A DNA stretch of 64,000 bases from Dichotomocladium elegans (lineage: Eukaryota; Mucoromycota; Mucoromycetes; Mucorales; Lichtheimiaceae), in the NCBI GenBank assembly GCA_025716815.1, contig JAIXMN010000030.1:62001-126000 (forward strand). The letters run 5' to 3'. The position numbers and the translations under genes are program-made. Below, in pieces: positions 44,138 to 56,982 of the stretch (positions are counted from its first letter, which is position 1; each line of letters begins with the position of its first letter). Below the pieces are notes generated by a model, which saw nothing but the letters and a program-made list of their open reading frames with translations, had not been told where the DNA came from and did no database searches.

Positions 44138-45731
44138 ATGGGCATTTTAGAGAAGATCGAGGATATCGAGACGGAGATTCGACGCACACAAAAGAACAAG
44201 GGTAACGCGGTTTATCGAAGGCGACCGTCGAAAAATACAAAAGGTGTAAAAAAGCCTTGACCGTGAACTTTTTCTCTTTTAGCGACGGAATACCATCTTG
44301 GCCTGCTCAAAGCCAAGTTGGCAAAATATCGAGTTCAGCTCATTGAGGCCAGCAAGTCAAAGTCAGAAAAGGTATAGAAAAGACCGCGCTTTTATGTGGT
44401 AGATCTTTATTATGCCCGGAAGTCATTCCCCCCTCCCACCCGAAAAATATAATCAACACCATTTCTCTCTCAGGGAGAAGGCTTCGATGTCATGAAATCA
44501 GGCGATGCCCGTGTGGTCATGATTGGTTTCCCGTCCGTTGGTAAATCCACCCTTCTGTCCAAGCTGACAACGACCGAATCTATTGCGGCAGCATATGAGT
44601 TCACAACGTTGACCTGTGTTCCGGGCAAATTCACTCATAAGGGCGCTACAATTCAATTGCTCGATTTACCCGGTATCATCGAGGGCGCTTCTCAGGGCAA
44701 AGGCAGAGGTCGACAAGTTATTGCGGTAGCAAGAACGGCCGATGTAATCCTAATGATGCTGGACGCCACCAAGTCGACGCGTCAACGGTAAACAAATGAT
44801 AAGGGGAGGGAGGGAGCATCATGAGACTCAACCATGTTGGTATCTTTATCTGGATAATAGCGAATTGCTAGAGGCTGAATTGGAGGCTGTGGGTATTCGG
44901 TTGAATCAGAGTTTCCCGAACGTATCGTTCAAGATCAAAAAGGCAGGTGGCATTAGCTTTAATGCGACTGTCAAGCTGCATTATTTGGATGCCAGGATGG
45001 TTCAGAGTATTCTTCATGACTACAGTAAGTTAAGAGATGAACAACAGGTGAATCGAGCGATAGAAAGTGTAATAACAGCCGATTCCTGCAGAGATCTTCA
45101 ACGCAGACATCGTCGTTCGGGAGGATATTACAGTTGACCAGTTTATTGATGTGATCCTGGGAAACCGTCGCTATATTAAATGCATTTATGTAAGTAAGGA
45201 TCAAAAATGGGCAAAGCAGAAAACTGATTTCTCTTATGCTTCTTAGTGTTATAACAAGGTGGATCAGATTACGATGGAGGAATTGGATCGACTGGCAAGA
45301 GAGCCCTATACGGTCGTTGTTTCGTGTGAGCAGGACCTCAATCTTGACTACCTCGTAGATTCAATTTGGAAACAGCTTAATTTGATGCGCGTCTATACAA
45401 AGAGGAGGGGCGAGTTCCCCGACTTTGACGACTGCTTGATTGTGCGCAATGGGGCCACCATTGAGCATGTGTGCCATGCCATCCACAGAACTCTTGCAGA
45501 CAGCTTCCGATACGCACTCGTATGGGTAAGTGACATTTGTCCCTACCACCCGTAGTGCAGCAGGATCCATTGTGCTTCCGCGATAAATGAAGAGTCTTCA
45601 ACCTGTATTATCTTACACATATGCTAACACTCATCCTATCATAGGGTACATCCACGAAGCATAATCCACAGCGTGTCGGTATTCATCATCAAGTACATGA
45701 TGAAGACGTTGTGCAGGTTGTGAAGAAATAA
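44138..45731 (+). CDS. Developmentally regulated GTP-binding protein DRG2/RBG2
   Basis: TRAFAC GTPase that associates with ribosomes together with a DFRP partner (Gir2/DFRP2 type). Seven exons close exactly: 44138-44201, 44283-44371, 44474-44787, 44861-45024, 45092-45189, 45247-45525 and 45645-45731, giving 364 aa, the same length as human DRG2. N-terminus [21 protein letters not shown] motifs are [11 protein letters not shown] (G1), [11 protein letters not shown] (G2 region), [20 protein letters not shown] (G3) and CYNKVDQI (G4). The C-terminal TGS domain includes [20 protein letters not shown] and ends EDVVQVVKK. No anomalies. Confidence 0.97.
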
Positions 45732-47404
45732 AATCTTAAACTATCCACCCACCGATTTTTGGCACTGAGTAATATTCCTGAGCTTTCAGTAAATGTCTCT
45801 ATGAGTTCATATTTTTATGAACACGTAGCCCGCATTATTTCCAACACGGTTTTCAAGGAATATGAAGTCTCTCATTTGACTATGGCAAACTCAATGATGG
45901 ATGGCAAGCTCATTGTCTAAGAGTTTACAGAGGGGTGTTTCGGGGACACGCTTTTTACGTTGAGAAAAACCGACCAACGGACCTGCTATGTCAAGTCTTT
46001 CGAATTAGTCACTGTACCTACAATATACTTGTTCTATGCGGTGCGTCATTGGTGCCACACCGAGTATGTACTGGCGCGAATGCAACGCATCACGTGTCTC
46101 TCTGCAAATTCAACTGCTAGCCGCTGGACAGTACGTCGGCGTTGCTGCTGATCCGCGCGACGACGATCCAGTCCCTCTGGTATCACGACTATTCTTACGC
46201 CCCCCCCTCTCTCTTTCTCTCTCTCTGCTTGCCTCCAATGACTCTACCAAAAAAAAACACATGTTATAAAAGCGCTTTGTTGTGGATACAGCAGGTTGGG
46301 GAGAGGGGGTCTATCATCGAAAGGGAGCTGCATATGAGATCCCGATGCGGGAACACTTGACTCGCTGTGCCATTTATATATTCAAAACAGCATGCACCAT
46401 ACTCCCCTCCCTTCCTCCCCCCCCCCCACCCAACTAGCTGACGAAGCGTCGGCAGAAAAAAAAATAAGCACCAGGCAAACTCAAAGAAATATCAGAGGCT
46501 ACCATATTTACGGTATGATACAGAGTATGAAAAGCAAAGTCATCAAGAAGGACAAGAACATCTAGGTCATTGTTATCATTTATGATCTCAATCATAAACT
46601 ATACTGAATCCTTTCCATAGGTTGGAATTGCGGCGTGTGTTTCATGGCTATATGTCATGATATATACAGACGGTACGACGAAAAAAATCTTGAAGGCTTG
46701 CAGATTTTATAGATAGTACTGTTACTTCATCCTTCCTCAAGAATACGATACAAGCCGACCCTATTTTCAGTTTTTATTTCTTTTATTCTCGAAAGCTTTC
46801 TGCATCTTCATAAATAACGCTTGGTCCCATCTTTGGGTGGCGTGAATGGATACCTCTGTATTTGTTTTTTTTTTTTGCGGCAGCCGAGGCACTGAGGCCA
46901 TTTACTAAAAGAACAAATGTAGCCTTTTTATCATTAGAGTATAGGGTGCATTATACAGTAACACCTCTTCTTGCATAGTACCATCATTGTCCCTTTTTGT
47001 CGCCCCGGCTGATTGCGATGTGGGCTTAGATGGAGGTTTATTTTGTCAGAACCCGAGCGCGAGAACTTGGTTGTTTCGCGAGCAAAGCGAGGTCAAGAAG
47101 AATAGGATTTGGGGGATAATTATCAACCGATACGTAAAAATAAACGAGGTTCATTAAATTTTAACACGTCTTTTTGAGATGACTGTAAAGCGGGCAGAAG
47201 CATGGCACGGTACCTGTGTGACATGAGGCGATCAAAAAAAAAAAGTATGTGTCCCTGTACACCTCCCCCCATTATTGAGAAGTCACCCAATCGGAATCTA
47301 CACACAAAGGGAAATGGGCTGAGTGGTTGGGGTTAGGAGAGATGCTCTGACTGCCCCTCTGCGGACTACGGCTTACTTGCCTGGGCAACGAGAGAACGAA
47401 CCCC
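45732..47404. other. Intergenic, no gene seen
   Basis: 1.7 kb with homopolymer tracts (T10 near 46870, C9 near 46420) and no supported frame. A tRNA-like A box near 47313-47325 was examined and rejected. Confidence 0.5.
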
Positions 47405-48088
47405 ATGGTACTGTGTTGTTTTGGTTGTACTGCCTGTCCCTTTTGCGATGTCTCGGTGGAAAAAGGCTTCAAGATCGTACATGAGGTAAACCTTTTTATA
47501 TTTCTCCAATGAAGGGGCATTCAGTAGAGTAACTTTGAAACAGGATCAGTATCTGATTGCCTTTCGCGATCGTTCGCCGGGAGCACAGGTCCATTTACTC
47601 ATCATTCCCCGTGAACATATCAAGTCAGTCAAGCAACTGGACGTGAGCCATGTGCCTACCCGTAAATGAAATTGGCCCAGTGACCTGAACTTGCTCCACT
47701 CATTGTTGTATCTGTATTTCTGGGACTTTGGGGGGGGGTGGTGAAATGTGTGATTGGTTGTTGTACTGCAGTGGAGAAGATGATGACGCTAGGCCGAAAG
47801 CTTTTAAATGATGAAGGATTCGATACTCAAGTTCGGTAAGAACAGGTTGTGTTTTTTCTCTTTGTTGTTGTGCGTTGAGCTGAAAGGGTTCTCTTTTTTG
47901 TGCTCCACTGTAGTTTCGGGTTCCACGTACCTCCGTTCAACTCGATTGATCATCTGCACCTGCATGTCCTCGGATTGCCTTTCAAAAACACTTTCCGCAA
48001 ACTCAAATATTCGCCTGGCATGCCCTGGTTTGCAGAGGCATCTCAGGTGCTCGATAGACTGCGCCAAGGTTTGAGTCCTGTCGAGTAG
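47405..48088 (+). CDS. HINT3-like HIT-family nucleotide hydrolase/transferase
   Basis: HIT protein with the signature HLHLHVLGL. ATG at 47405 opens with Cys-rich CTACPFCDVSVEKGFKIVHE (the C-x-x-C at the start is usual for HINT proteins). The next exon, 47544-47642, is in phase and reads DQYLIAFRDRSPGAQVHLLI then IPREHIKSVKQLD. A further exon gives MMTLGRKLLNDEGFDTQV and the last gives FGFHVPPFNSIDHLHLH, LKYSPGMPWF and a stop at 48086-48088. The GFH.PPF.SI.HLHLH pattern separates HINT3-type proteins from HINT1. The junction before MMTLG is uncertain because the nearest CAG acceptor is out of phase; a GAG acceptor a few bases later restores it. Confidence 0.85.
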
Positions 48089-48386
48089 TCAACGTTTATT
48101 GGGTGACACATCTGCATCCTGCAATTAAAGCTCTATATATAAAAAAGGGGGGGAAGAAGAAAGATACAAAATCTAGCATTGCGTGTTTTGCTCGTTCTTT
48201 TTCTTTTCTTTTAATTTGATTTTCTATTTGATAAACATCCTCTCTCTCTCTCTAAACATAAACGGAGATCAATACACAACAAGGCCATTTTTTTCACTTT
48301 TCTATCATCCCAACAAATTCGATCAACCGTTATTTTTTTTTTGTTCTTTTTTCTTTTTCTTCTTGCTATTTGAATATCCGTTTCAC

Positions 48387-50379
48387 ATGTTTGACCAGTT
48401 AAAAAGCCTGATTTATATCAACCCCACTGCGTTCACCATAACCACCACCCAACTACAACAGAAGTCAAAACCCACTCGTCTCATTGTCGACACCCAGGAA
48501 ACACTCATTGCCAATGACGAAGTCCGGAACGGGAAAAAGGTTCCTGTATACAAAGGCCTGGAGCGATACAAGCTTCTGGAGAAATTGGGCGAGTACGTGA
48601 CGGAAACACATGCCAGAAAAACAAAACAAAAACAAAGAGACTCATCTCTTTATTTAGCGGTGCATTCTCTAACGTCCATAAGGCGGTTGATTTAGAGACA
48701 AATCTCATGGTTGCTGTCAAGGCAGTACGTATACATGAATTAACCCAGTCTCAGGTACGAGAGAATCAGGCATGAAAGATACAGCTCAGGCAACTCACAC
48801 GCTTCTTGACAGAGAGCAAATGTCCTTAAAGAAGTCCAACTAATGCGCGGGATGGATCATCCTTCGATAGTAAAGTTGCTGAACTTTATTGAAACAGCCG
48901 AGGTACACGAACGGTTTCCCGTTCTCTATACAAACACATTGACTGACATGATGTAAAAAAAGCATTATTTCTTGGTCCTCGAGCTTTGTGAAGGTGGCGA
49001 GCTGTTCCATCGAATTGTCGAGCTGACATATTTCAGTGAAGATTTGTCCCGACATTGCATCCGTCAAGTAGCGGAAGCAATTCAGTATCTCCATCACGAG
49101 AAAGGCATTGTCCACAGGTACAAGCCAAACAAAAAAGGGCACAAATTTGTGTTTGCGGTAGAGCTGACATAGGAGGACATCGGTTGTTCTAGGGATATTA
49201 AGCCCGAGAACCTTTTATTTGAGCCTATTCCATTCGTGGAACGGACCAGTGCAAATCCAGCTCCCCCACCCTCGAGCTTCGATGACGATGATGAACCCAA
49301 AGAGGACGAGGGCGAGTTCGTCGAAGGCCACGGCGGCGGGGGCATCGGAAGAGTCAAAATTGCCGACTTTGGGCTTTCTAAGGTCGTCTGGGACCACCAC
49401 ACCATGACGCCTTGTGGTACAGTTGGGTACACGGCTCCGGAGATTGTCAGAGAAGAGCGATACAGCAAGTCGGTTGACATGTGGGCCCTCGGCTGTGTCT
49501 TGTACACCCTCCTCTGCGGTTTCCCTCCTTTTTACGAGGAGGACACCGACATTCTGACAGAGAAGATCGCTCATGCTGAGTATTCGTTTCTAAGCCCCTG
49601 GTGGGATGGGATTTCAGATCAGGCCAAGGATCTGGTTTCCTGCTTGCTTTGCATGGATCCCGAAGACCGCTACACCATAGATCAATTCTTTGCACATCCG
49701 TGGATGCAACAAGGGAACCTGGCGCCAGCAAAAGAGGTACGCACACATACAACCTATCGATTCGGGGGTTGGGCCGGGGGGAGGGGCGGGGAGCAGGTGA
49801 GAGGAAATATGCATTTGAAGTCCCCTTAATCTAACAAAAGAGTGGCACATCACTTAGGCTCTTTTAGAAAACGTGACGGGATTAGCAGATGATGAGGATG
49901 ACGAAAGAAGCACCATTTCAGCATCATCGTCGACGTCTGATTCCGAAGCAGCAGAAGGAATGCCTTCTTCGGCATCGTCCCATGATACATCTGTTCTCTT
50001 GACCTGTACGCAAAAGAAGGAGAGTCAAGAGCGACTGACGCGCCATGACCTGTTCCCTGTAACCGGCATAAAGAACATGATGGATGCATCATATGCTTTG
50101 CAGCGGATAAACCAAGAAAAAGCGGCTGGTCTGGGCAACGCATATGATCTGCATCTCAAGATTGACCAGTCTCTGGGCAAGAAGAACGCATGCATTGCTT
50201 CCGCTGCTTCCGTTGCTTCCGTTGCTGCTGCTGCTGCCTCTGCAACATCGACGTGCGGCCTTGGGGCACCGCTGCCTGTCTTCGAACTCGACATGAACAA
50301 TGCAACATTACTGGGCCGTCGCCGTCGCCGTCGTTCTTCAGCTACAGCAACGCCAGCGCTGCTTTTAAAAGACAACTAA
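48387..50379 (+). CDS. Rck2/Srk1-like CaMK-family protein kinase
   Basis: Ser/Thr kinase of the fungal MAPK-activated (Rck1/Rck2, Srk1) group. ATG at 48387; exon 1 to 48592 joins in phase to give [13 protein letters not shown] (Gly loop) and [15 protein letters not shown] (catalytic Lys). Then [67 protein letters not shown] (catalytic loop split by an intron), a long acidic insert ([16 protein letters not shown]), [12 protein letters not shown] (DFG), [11 protein letters not shown] (APE) and [20 protein letters not shown]. The C-terminal tail beyond about 49870 is Ser/Asp- and Ala-rich with a basic RRRRRRSSA patch, a plausible regulatory region. HELTQSQ-type and YFSEDLSRH sequences are the reason for the Rck2/Srk1 call. 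Confidence 0.9.
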
Positions 50380-52298
50380 AGGGAGTTGCACCTCCCCAGT
50401 CGCGCTCTCTATCTCTATCACTATCTCTCTCTCTCTCTCTCTCCTTCCCCGCTGGTTCGGGGCAGGACGCTTCTCCTCCATTCGCGGGTCCTTGATCCAT
50501 CTTTTTCCTGTGCCTTCCTCCTTCCCCGCCCCCTCCTTTCGATTGTTTATTACTGCTATCCAACTATTACTGGTTCCTGTAATAAACCAATAGACACATT
50601 TGTATATATGCATAGACGCACGAACAAACGACAGACCCTAAAGGACCCTCGTTCAACATCTTCCCCCGCGCACCCCTGGATCACATGTTATTTTATTTAT
50701 ACACAAGGGCCATGGGTCAGGGTCATCTCTTGCATGGAAAAGGTTCATCATTGTTCATTGCTGTTGGGGGGGGAGGTTCTGTGGAACTGATAGGTTACAT
50801 TGACCGGTGACCCTTTTGTTCTGTCTCAGCAAGTCTGACATGATCATGCAACCCTCATCGTGATCCGAGTTCTTTTTATAGATATTCAAGAGATCATGGG
50901 CGGGAGGGAGGCTGAGAAGAGCGTGTGTGCTTCTGGATGATGCTGATACGGATGTATTACGTATGTCAGCCATTTTGATACTTAGACAAGTACGTACATA
51001 ACCATCAAAATGTCGCCCCCACTCCCTTGGTGAACATGTTTTATTTTTCCCCCATTTTGAAGTATGGCTGATGGTCCAAAATGCCAGATTGGTTCGGGGC
51101 ACTTGCTACAAACCAGACGAGGACAGAGCAGCAAACGTGCGTACAGACAGCAAGCAAGTGCCCCAACATATATTATTTAAGCTGTAGACGAATGAGATAA
51201 ATAAGGTCACTCTTGCAATGAAGATCATCAAGAACGGGGAAGTGGAATACGTAACCGCCGTTGGCAGCATCCCCACTACAGTATTTTTGCAGCAGCTCCA
51301 CATCGCGCATGCTAACTGTTTACACGAGCAAAATGGTCCGTGCATACATTTGGCCATCCGAGAATGCGATCCTATACGTACCTATAATGTTCCCTCATCT
51401 ACTCTACCATCCCCACCCACCTCCTTCTACATCCAGAAGAGGTACCTGTGCCAGTATGCTTTGGTACAGTACAATGAACGACCTGTAATGGAAAAATCCC
51501 TTGACAGGCGCTCGTCATTGGGGCAAAACTTGTTCTTGTAAAGGAAGACCGTAAAATGTGCTATACCATATGCGCACGAATAAAATAAGTACGTCGTATT
51601 CCATCGTACCATGGGGATAGCGTATTCCATAAACACTTTTTTCGACAAGTCCATCATTGCCATACGTCTGTGCGTGTCATACGAAATGGGGAATGCAAGT
51701 GCCCTCACGTTAACTATATCCCGGTCAGATGGTTAGAAAGGAGAAAATCGCGAAAGGTCCGGGGGTGAGGGGAAGGTTTGGTAGACACTAGGATCTGATG
51801 GAGCTTCTATAAATCTTGGTACATTGGTCAGATATATGAGAGACTATGTAGAAATAAAACACTTATGTACTGCAGTAATTGCGACAGCGCGTTGGATATG
51901 TTACTTGTAATAGGCACAAGGTTGCAAGCGACGGATATGCATAGCCATGCAAAGCTATGCATAGGTGAGACCAAAACGATCAGAACCTAGACATACGAGC
52001 AACAAAAGCAAAGAACTCAGGACGAGGACTCGGCGTGTTGCAATCTTTTTACAGAATCCGCACACAGGCAGCTACCTGCGATATTTCGTATGAGAGCAAG
52101 TTTCGACCTTTCATCAGCGAGTAGCTGCGAACACACATCTTTCTCTTTCCAACTTCCTATTGCATCCTCTCCCCCTGCACCAGGAGTGGCTGTGCTGTAT
52201 CCTTCGCTTTCCTGTTTGGATGTAGAAATCTACGGATTCCCTCAGTCCTTCATTCTTCAACCCGTTTCCTACCTTAATACTCACGCAAATATCTGACC
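50380..52298. other. Intergenic, no supported gene
   Basis: 1.9 kb with a CT microsatellite (about 50400-50442) and scattered short frames. A frame at 51218-51541 has an ATG but no domain or homologous feel. It contains the promoter of the MBOAT gene. Confidence 0.5.
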
Positions 52299-53566
52299 AT
52301 GCTATTCGGTTCCATACATCCGGGCATTAGCATTCGCCTTGCGCCCGCCTTTGTGATGTCGACCCAAGACCTCGCCCTATTTTACGCCTTACTTCTCGTT
52401 GTTGATTATCAGCTGCTCCGCAATGAGTCTCGGCTACCGCTTGGTAAGCGGCAATTGCGTGTCCTCATGATGTTTGGGCATGCCGCATTGCCTCTGGTGC
52501 TGGTGTCACGACGCCATCTGGACAACATGTTCCTTGCAGGAATCCCCTGGTTTATTGTGACGTACAGCGCTTTTGCGATGCCCATGGACGGGATTTCAGT
52601 CTTTGAATGGATCGATGGAGTGCTTAGCATCGTAGCAGACGTCCCGCGAAAAGAGCGGGAGCATCGACTGAAGATGGGAAAGGTCGGCGTCCTGTTTGAA
52701 AATGCCAACAAAGGCACGCACAGGCTCCAGGGCTGTGTCAAGGTGATCCGCGGGTCGGTCAAGCTCCTATTCAGTCATGTGATTATCCAACCATGGCTTC
52801 CCGCAGACAACCGGTTCCTGTTAAGCCTCGGCTGGTTCGACCTTCTCAGCCTGCTGCTCACGGTCTTGTACGGCATCAAAGCCTATTGCACCCTAGGGAT
52901 TGTCGATGTCTTTATGGGGCTCGAGCAGATCTTGCTTGGGGTCCCGCTGATCGACATTTTTAATTCGCCTATTCTTGCATCAAGGTAAGATAGTCGGAGA
53001 GACGATCAAGCTCATTGCGCCTGCGTCTGACCGCCATCTCTCTCTTCGTAGCCCTCGGGACTTCTGGAGGTATGCATGTATGGAGCGGGGAACTCGGCGC
53101 CTGCATCCGGATTAGTAATATATATATATATTTATTCTTATTATTATTTGCTTCGTAAAACCCAAGCCGGCGGTGGAACATGGCTGTTCGCAATTTGCTG
53201 CATCAAGTCATATTCTTGAACGCGAGCGATAAGACCGTCGAGAAGGGTGATGACATGAAGCAGAAGAGTATTAGCGGCAATACGTACCTAGCCGGCCTTT
53301 TTGTGTTCTTTGTCAGTGGCGCATTCCACGAGCTGTTCATCATGGCCATGTTTAGGGTAATAACGCTCGAGAACCTAGCCTTCTTCACCCTGCACGGCCT
53401 GGCAGTGCTGCTACAACTGCAACTGCGAGAACGACTAGGCCTCGAACGCATCCTTCCGTGCCGCGGACCTGTGAAGGCTGTTTGTATTGCTTCTCATATC
53501 TTCTTTTTGGCTGCAACGGGGCGCCTTTTCCTCGCACCTTTCCTACGCTACCTTCCGAACTTTTGA
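52299..53566 (+). CDS. MBOAT_2 / wax synthase-domain membrane acyltransferase
   Basis: Three exons, 52299-52984, 53052-53069 and 53167-53566, close exactly to 367 aa. The 18-nt middle exon completes the family motif SPRDFWSRRWN. Several hydrophobic helices flank it (LALFYALLLVVDYQLL, LLSLGWFDLLSLLLTVLYGI), and the second conserved motif FFVSGAFHELFI carries the proposed active-site His. MBOAT_2/wax synthase-domain proteins transfer acyl groups to alcohols or sterol-like and secondary-metabolite acceptors in the ER membrane. The acceptor here is unknown. No biosynthetic cluster surrounds the gene. Confidence 0.88.
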
Positions 53567-54189
53567 TAATTAGAATCAGCTTTCGCTGTTTCACATGGCA
53601 TCCTGAACGTACAATATACATAGTAACCTGTCTGCCTGAATGTGGTTATGGCATCTGTGCTATCTCATATCCCATGTAAAGGTGAAGTCTGTCCTTTTTT
53701 TTTGTTCTTCTTCCACTATGGATCTTTTCGATCGATAATAAGACAGGCGGGATAAAGAGGCTAAGCGTGTCTCTTAGAACTGGGTTTGCAAGGTTTCATG
53801 TTACTAAATTGTCAAGTCTCAGGCAGCAAAGATTGGTAGTACCCGAGGCCTCTTTCTGGGCAGGAGACTCAACCCCCGCTGCGTGGCAACATCCAACCCC
53901 CACATATTTTTTCTCTTGCCGATTTTGAAAGTGTGACTCACCCCGATCTATATTTTTTTTTTATTTGCCCTTTTTCATAAGGAAGAAAAAGAAAGTTGCT
54001 CGCAAAACCTCACCAGTTTCTCGCGGCAACTCCTTGTTTTTTCCCTCAGGAATAAAGTCCTCATTCGTTTTGACGGTAGCGTGACAGGTCTTGTTCAACT
54101 TCGCTCTTGGTCTCTTTTGTTCACCACACACACACTCTCTCTCTCTCTTTCTCCTGCGTCCTGATCAACTAGCCGTGTGCACGCCGAAC

Positions 54190-55387
54190 ATGGAATCGTC
54201 TCAATCGCAACATCCCACCCTGACCTCGCTTTCGACTTCACCTGCTATTCCCAACGACGGTAATGCCGCTGCTCTTGCGCCTCATGCCAAGTCCAACTTT
54301 CGTCGACAGCTCGAAGACCTGGCGTTTGGCTCGGTAATAAAACCAGGATACATGCATATATTTGACACTTGGACTGACGCTATGTCATTTCGCAACCCTT
54401 CCTCCTTCTAAAAAATGCTGTAGGTAGCTGGTATGGTAGGCAAGGTTATCGAATATCCATTTGATACGATCAAAGTCCGGTTGCAAACCCAACCCCTGGA
54501 TCGGCCTTATTTCACTGGACCGCTGAACTGCTTGTCAGTGACGCTCAAGCAAGAGGGCGTGCGCGGGTTATTTAAGGTAATGGACGAGCACGATTTTGAA
54601 ATCCTGATCTGACGAGGTTTGTCTTGTCTGTTCGTATATATAGGGTATGGCGTCGCCGATGGTTGGTTCGATGGTCGAGAATGCAGCTCTTTTTGTTGGA
54701 TACCGTCAGGTGCAGCTGATGATCCGCCACTACGACGCAAAGACACCCGAAGCTCGTGAAGCATTGGCCACAACACCCGAAGAAGACTTACCGCCGCTAA
54801 GCCTGAATCAGCTGGTGCTTGCTGGTGCTGCCTCGGGTGCGATTGCCTCGTTTGTGCTGACGCCTGTTGAGCTGGTAAAGTGCAAGCTCCAAGTACAGCT
54901 CGGAGACACATCAAGCACGCGGTCAATCCGATACCGGGGACCTTTACATGTGATCACACACACGATGAAGCAGCAAGGGCTTAGTGGGTTTTATCGGGGA
55001 TATCTTGCAACACTGATCCGAGAGACAGGTGGTGGTGCGTTCTGGTTCGGTGCGTACGAATACACTTGCGACATGTTCATGCGACGTCGGCACCTGACTT
55101 CCAAGAAAGACCTCAAAGCGCCAGAGTTGATGATGGCCGGTGCACTGGGCGGAGCATGCTACAACTTCTCGTTTTACCCGGTGGATGTCATCAAATCCCA
55201 CATGCAAACCGACGGCGAACTTCTAGGCGCCAAGCCACGCTCCTTCGTTCAGACCGCACGCGAAATTTATATCGGTGGAGGGATCAAGGGGTTCTACCGC
55301 GGGTGCGGCCTCACCGTCGCCAGAAGTATGCCCACCAGTGCCATCATCTTCGTCACCTACGAATCCTTATCACGCTATTTCAGTTAA
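54190..55387 (+). CDS. Mitochondrial ornithine carrier ORT1/ARG11 (Arg-13-like)
   Basis: SLC25 carrier exchanging ornithine (and related basic amino acids) for the arginine pathway. Exons 54190-54333, 54424-54576 and 54644-55387 close exactly to 346 aa. The three signatures are [32 protein letters not shown] and [16 protein letters not shown]. The segment [18 protein letters not shown] and the [11 protein letters not shown] motif after repeat 2 are typical of ORT1/Arg-13. The N-terminal 45 residues are Ser/Pro/Ala-rich. An intron lies directly at the start of the first repeat (S|VAGMVG). Confidence 0.93.
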
Positions 55388-56982
55388 CTATCATTCCTCT
55401 CCCCTTCTTGTCATCCTATCGCATTCGTTTTGCTTTTCGGTTTTTTCTTTCTTTCACTCTTAGACATTTCTCAACACTACTCCATAGCTGTTTTATTTTT
55501 GCATTTGTCGCATAACCCTCCTCCCCTCTCCCCTCTCCCCACACCGTCAATGTAATATATATATAGATTTATATATGTGTATTTTTTTTTTCCTTCGTCC
55601 CGGCTCATATATGCGTGACAGACAAACCCAAACAAAAGACCTTTTGGTCATCCATTCTTGTGGGGTTGCTTAGCTATAAAGTGGTGATGGTGAACCGTTT
55701 ACGTTTCACCCCACGCACGAAATTAACCGTGGCTATTTTCCAAAAAGCGCATAAATTGTATATCCGCATCGATGGATGGATACTCATTAGTCAGCTGCAA
55801 ACAGTAACCCTTTAACTTACATTCCCCCGAAGGACTCCGGCGGTATCCTGGGGGTCGTCCCCGGCGATAACCGGGATGGACGGAGAGAGAGAGAGAGAGA
55901 GAACTGCCAGCGCACCCGTAGAAGGGTGAACGGCAGAGGGACGGAGCGGAAGGAAGGACGTCCAGCAGACTGCCTCTCTTTCACGACGCATCGAGGACGG
56001 GTACCGATTGGTCAGATTGCAATAAATCAAGTTAATATGATAGCGATCATAGCGGACGAGACCATGGAGAAAAGAGCGAGTGTCTCTCTCTCTCACACAG
56101 GTTGGAGTTCAATGAGGAAGCATATGCATGATGACCCCGTATCGGAAGATAAAAAACAACTATCGAAATCGAGCTTGCCATGACTGACAAGTTCTCAACC
56201 ATCAGCTCCAGTTCATCCATAGGATGTGCGCAGGGTAGAGATAAAAGAGCAAGCGGATGGTTATATTCGAACAGAAGACGGATCGACTCTTACAACACCC
56301 TGAGGCTGACAAACGCCTCCTGGATACCTTTCTGTTCAATTCTATTTTTTTGTCATTCAATGAAAGCAGGCGGATCCACACCCAGAACAGAGTCTTCGTC
56401 TTTCTTTGTCAACGTAGACCGCGCTTAAAGTCTGCACCCTTTCGCTTGGGAATATGTGTATCAGCAATATCAGATTTTTCTTTTTTTCCTCCTCCCTGAA
56501 AGAAAGACCACCTACGTACCCAGATATCCTGGCCTTGACCCATACTTCCTGAAAGGTAGATTGCGCATTTCAAAACATAGAATGGATTTGCTAGCAACAT
56601 CTTTCACCATGCATGCTTTTTGTCATCACGCTTAAAGATCCTGCGACTTCAGAACGACTGCGGCGCGACGTCGGTTTTGAAAAATAGGTGCATACGATGT
56701 CTACAGAACAGGAAGCGTCGGAACGATCGGTTCGGGAGTGGGGCGTTATTCAAGAATGGGTTAGAGTTTTTATCAGAAGAAACGCGTAGAAAGAATCAAG
56801 CTAGGTGCTTTTGAACAAGATTGAAACCGTAAAGGAAATGATAGTTAAATGGACTTTATGCCGTTATATCTACAACACATGCAACTTGCTAATATCTCGA
56901 CAGTTGATAAACATAGTATAATGAACAAAATGAATGCAGGTAGTGCGGAACAAATAAGAAAGGAAAAAGAGGTTCAAGCAAG
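55388..56982. other. Intergenic between convergent genes, no gene seen
   Basis: 1.6 kb with a GA repeat (55881-55901) and T-rich strings. No frame shows a domain. It holds the 3' ends of the ornithine carrier and the bZIP gene. Confidence 0.5.

Noticed and set aside
47310..47400. tRNA-like start GGGAAATGGGCTGAGTGG
   Set aside because: Matches a Leu/Ser tRNA A box, but no B box or anticodon stem follows.
51218..51541. 107-codon plus frame with ATG
   Set aside because: No domain, no neighbouring exons in phase, and an antisense frame is equally long.
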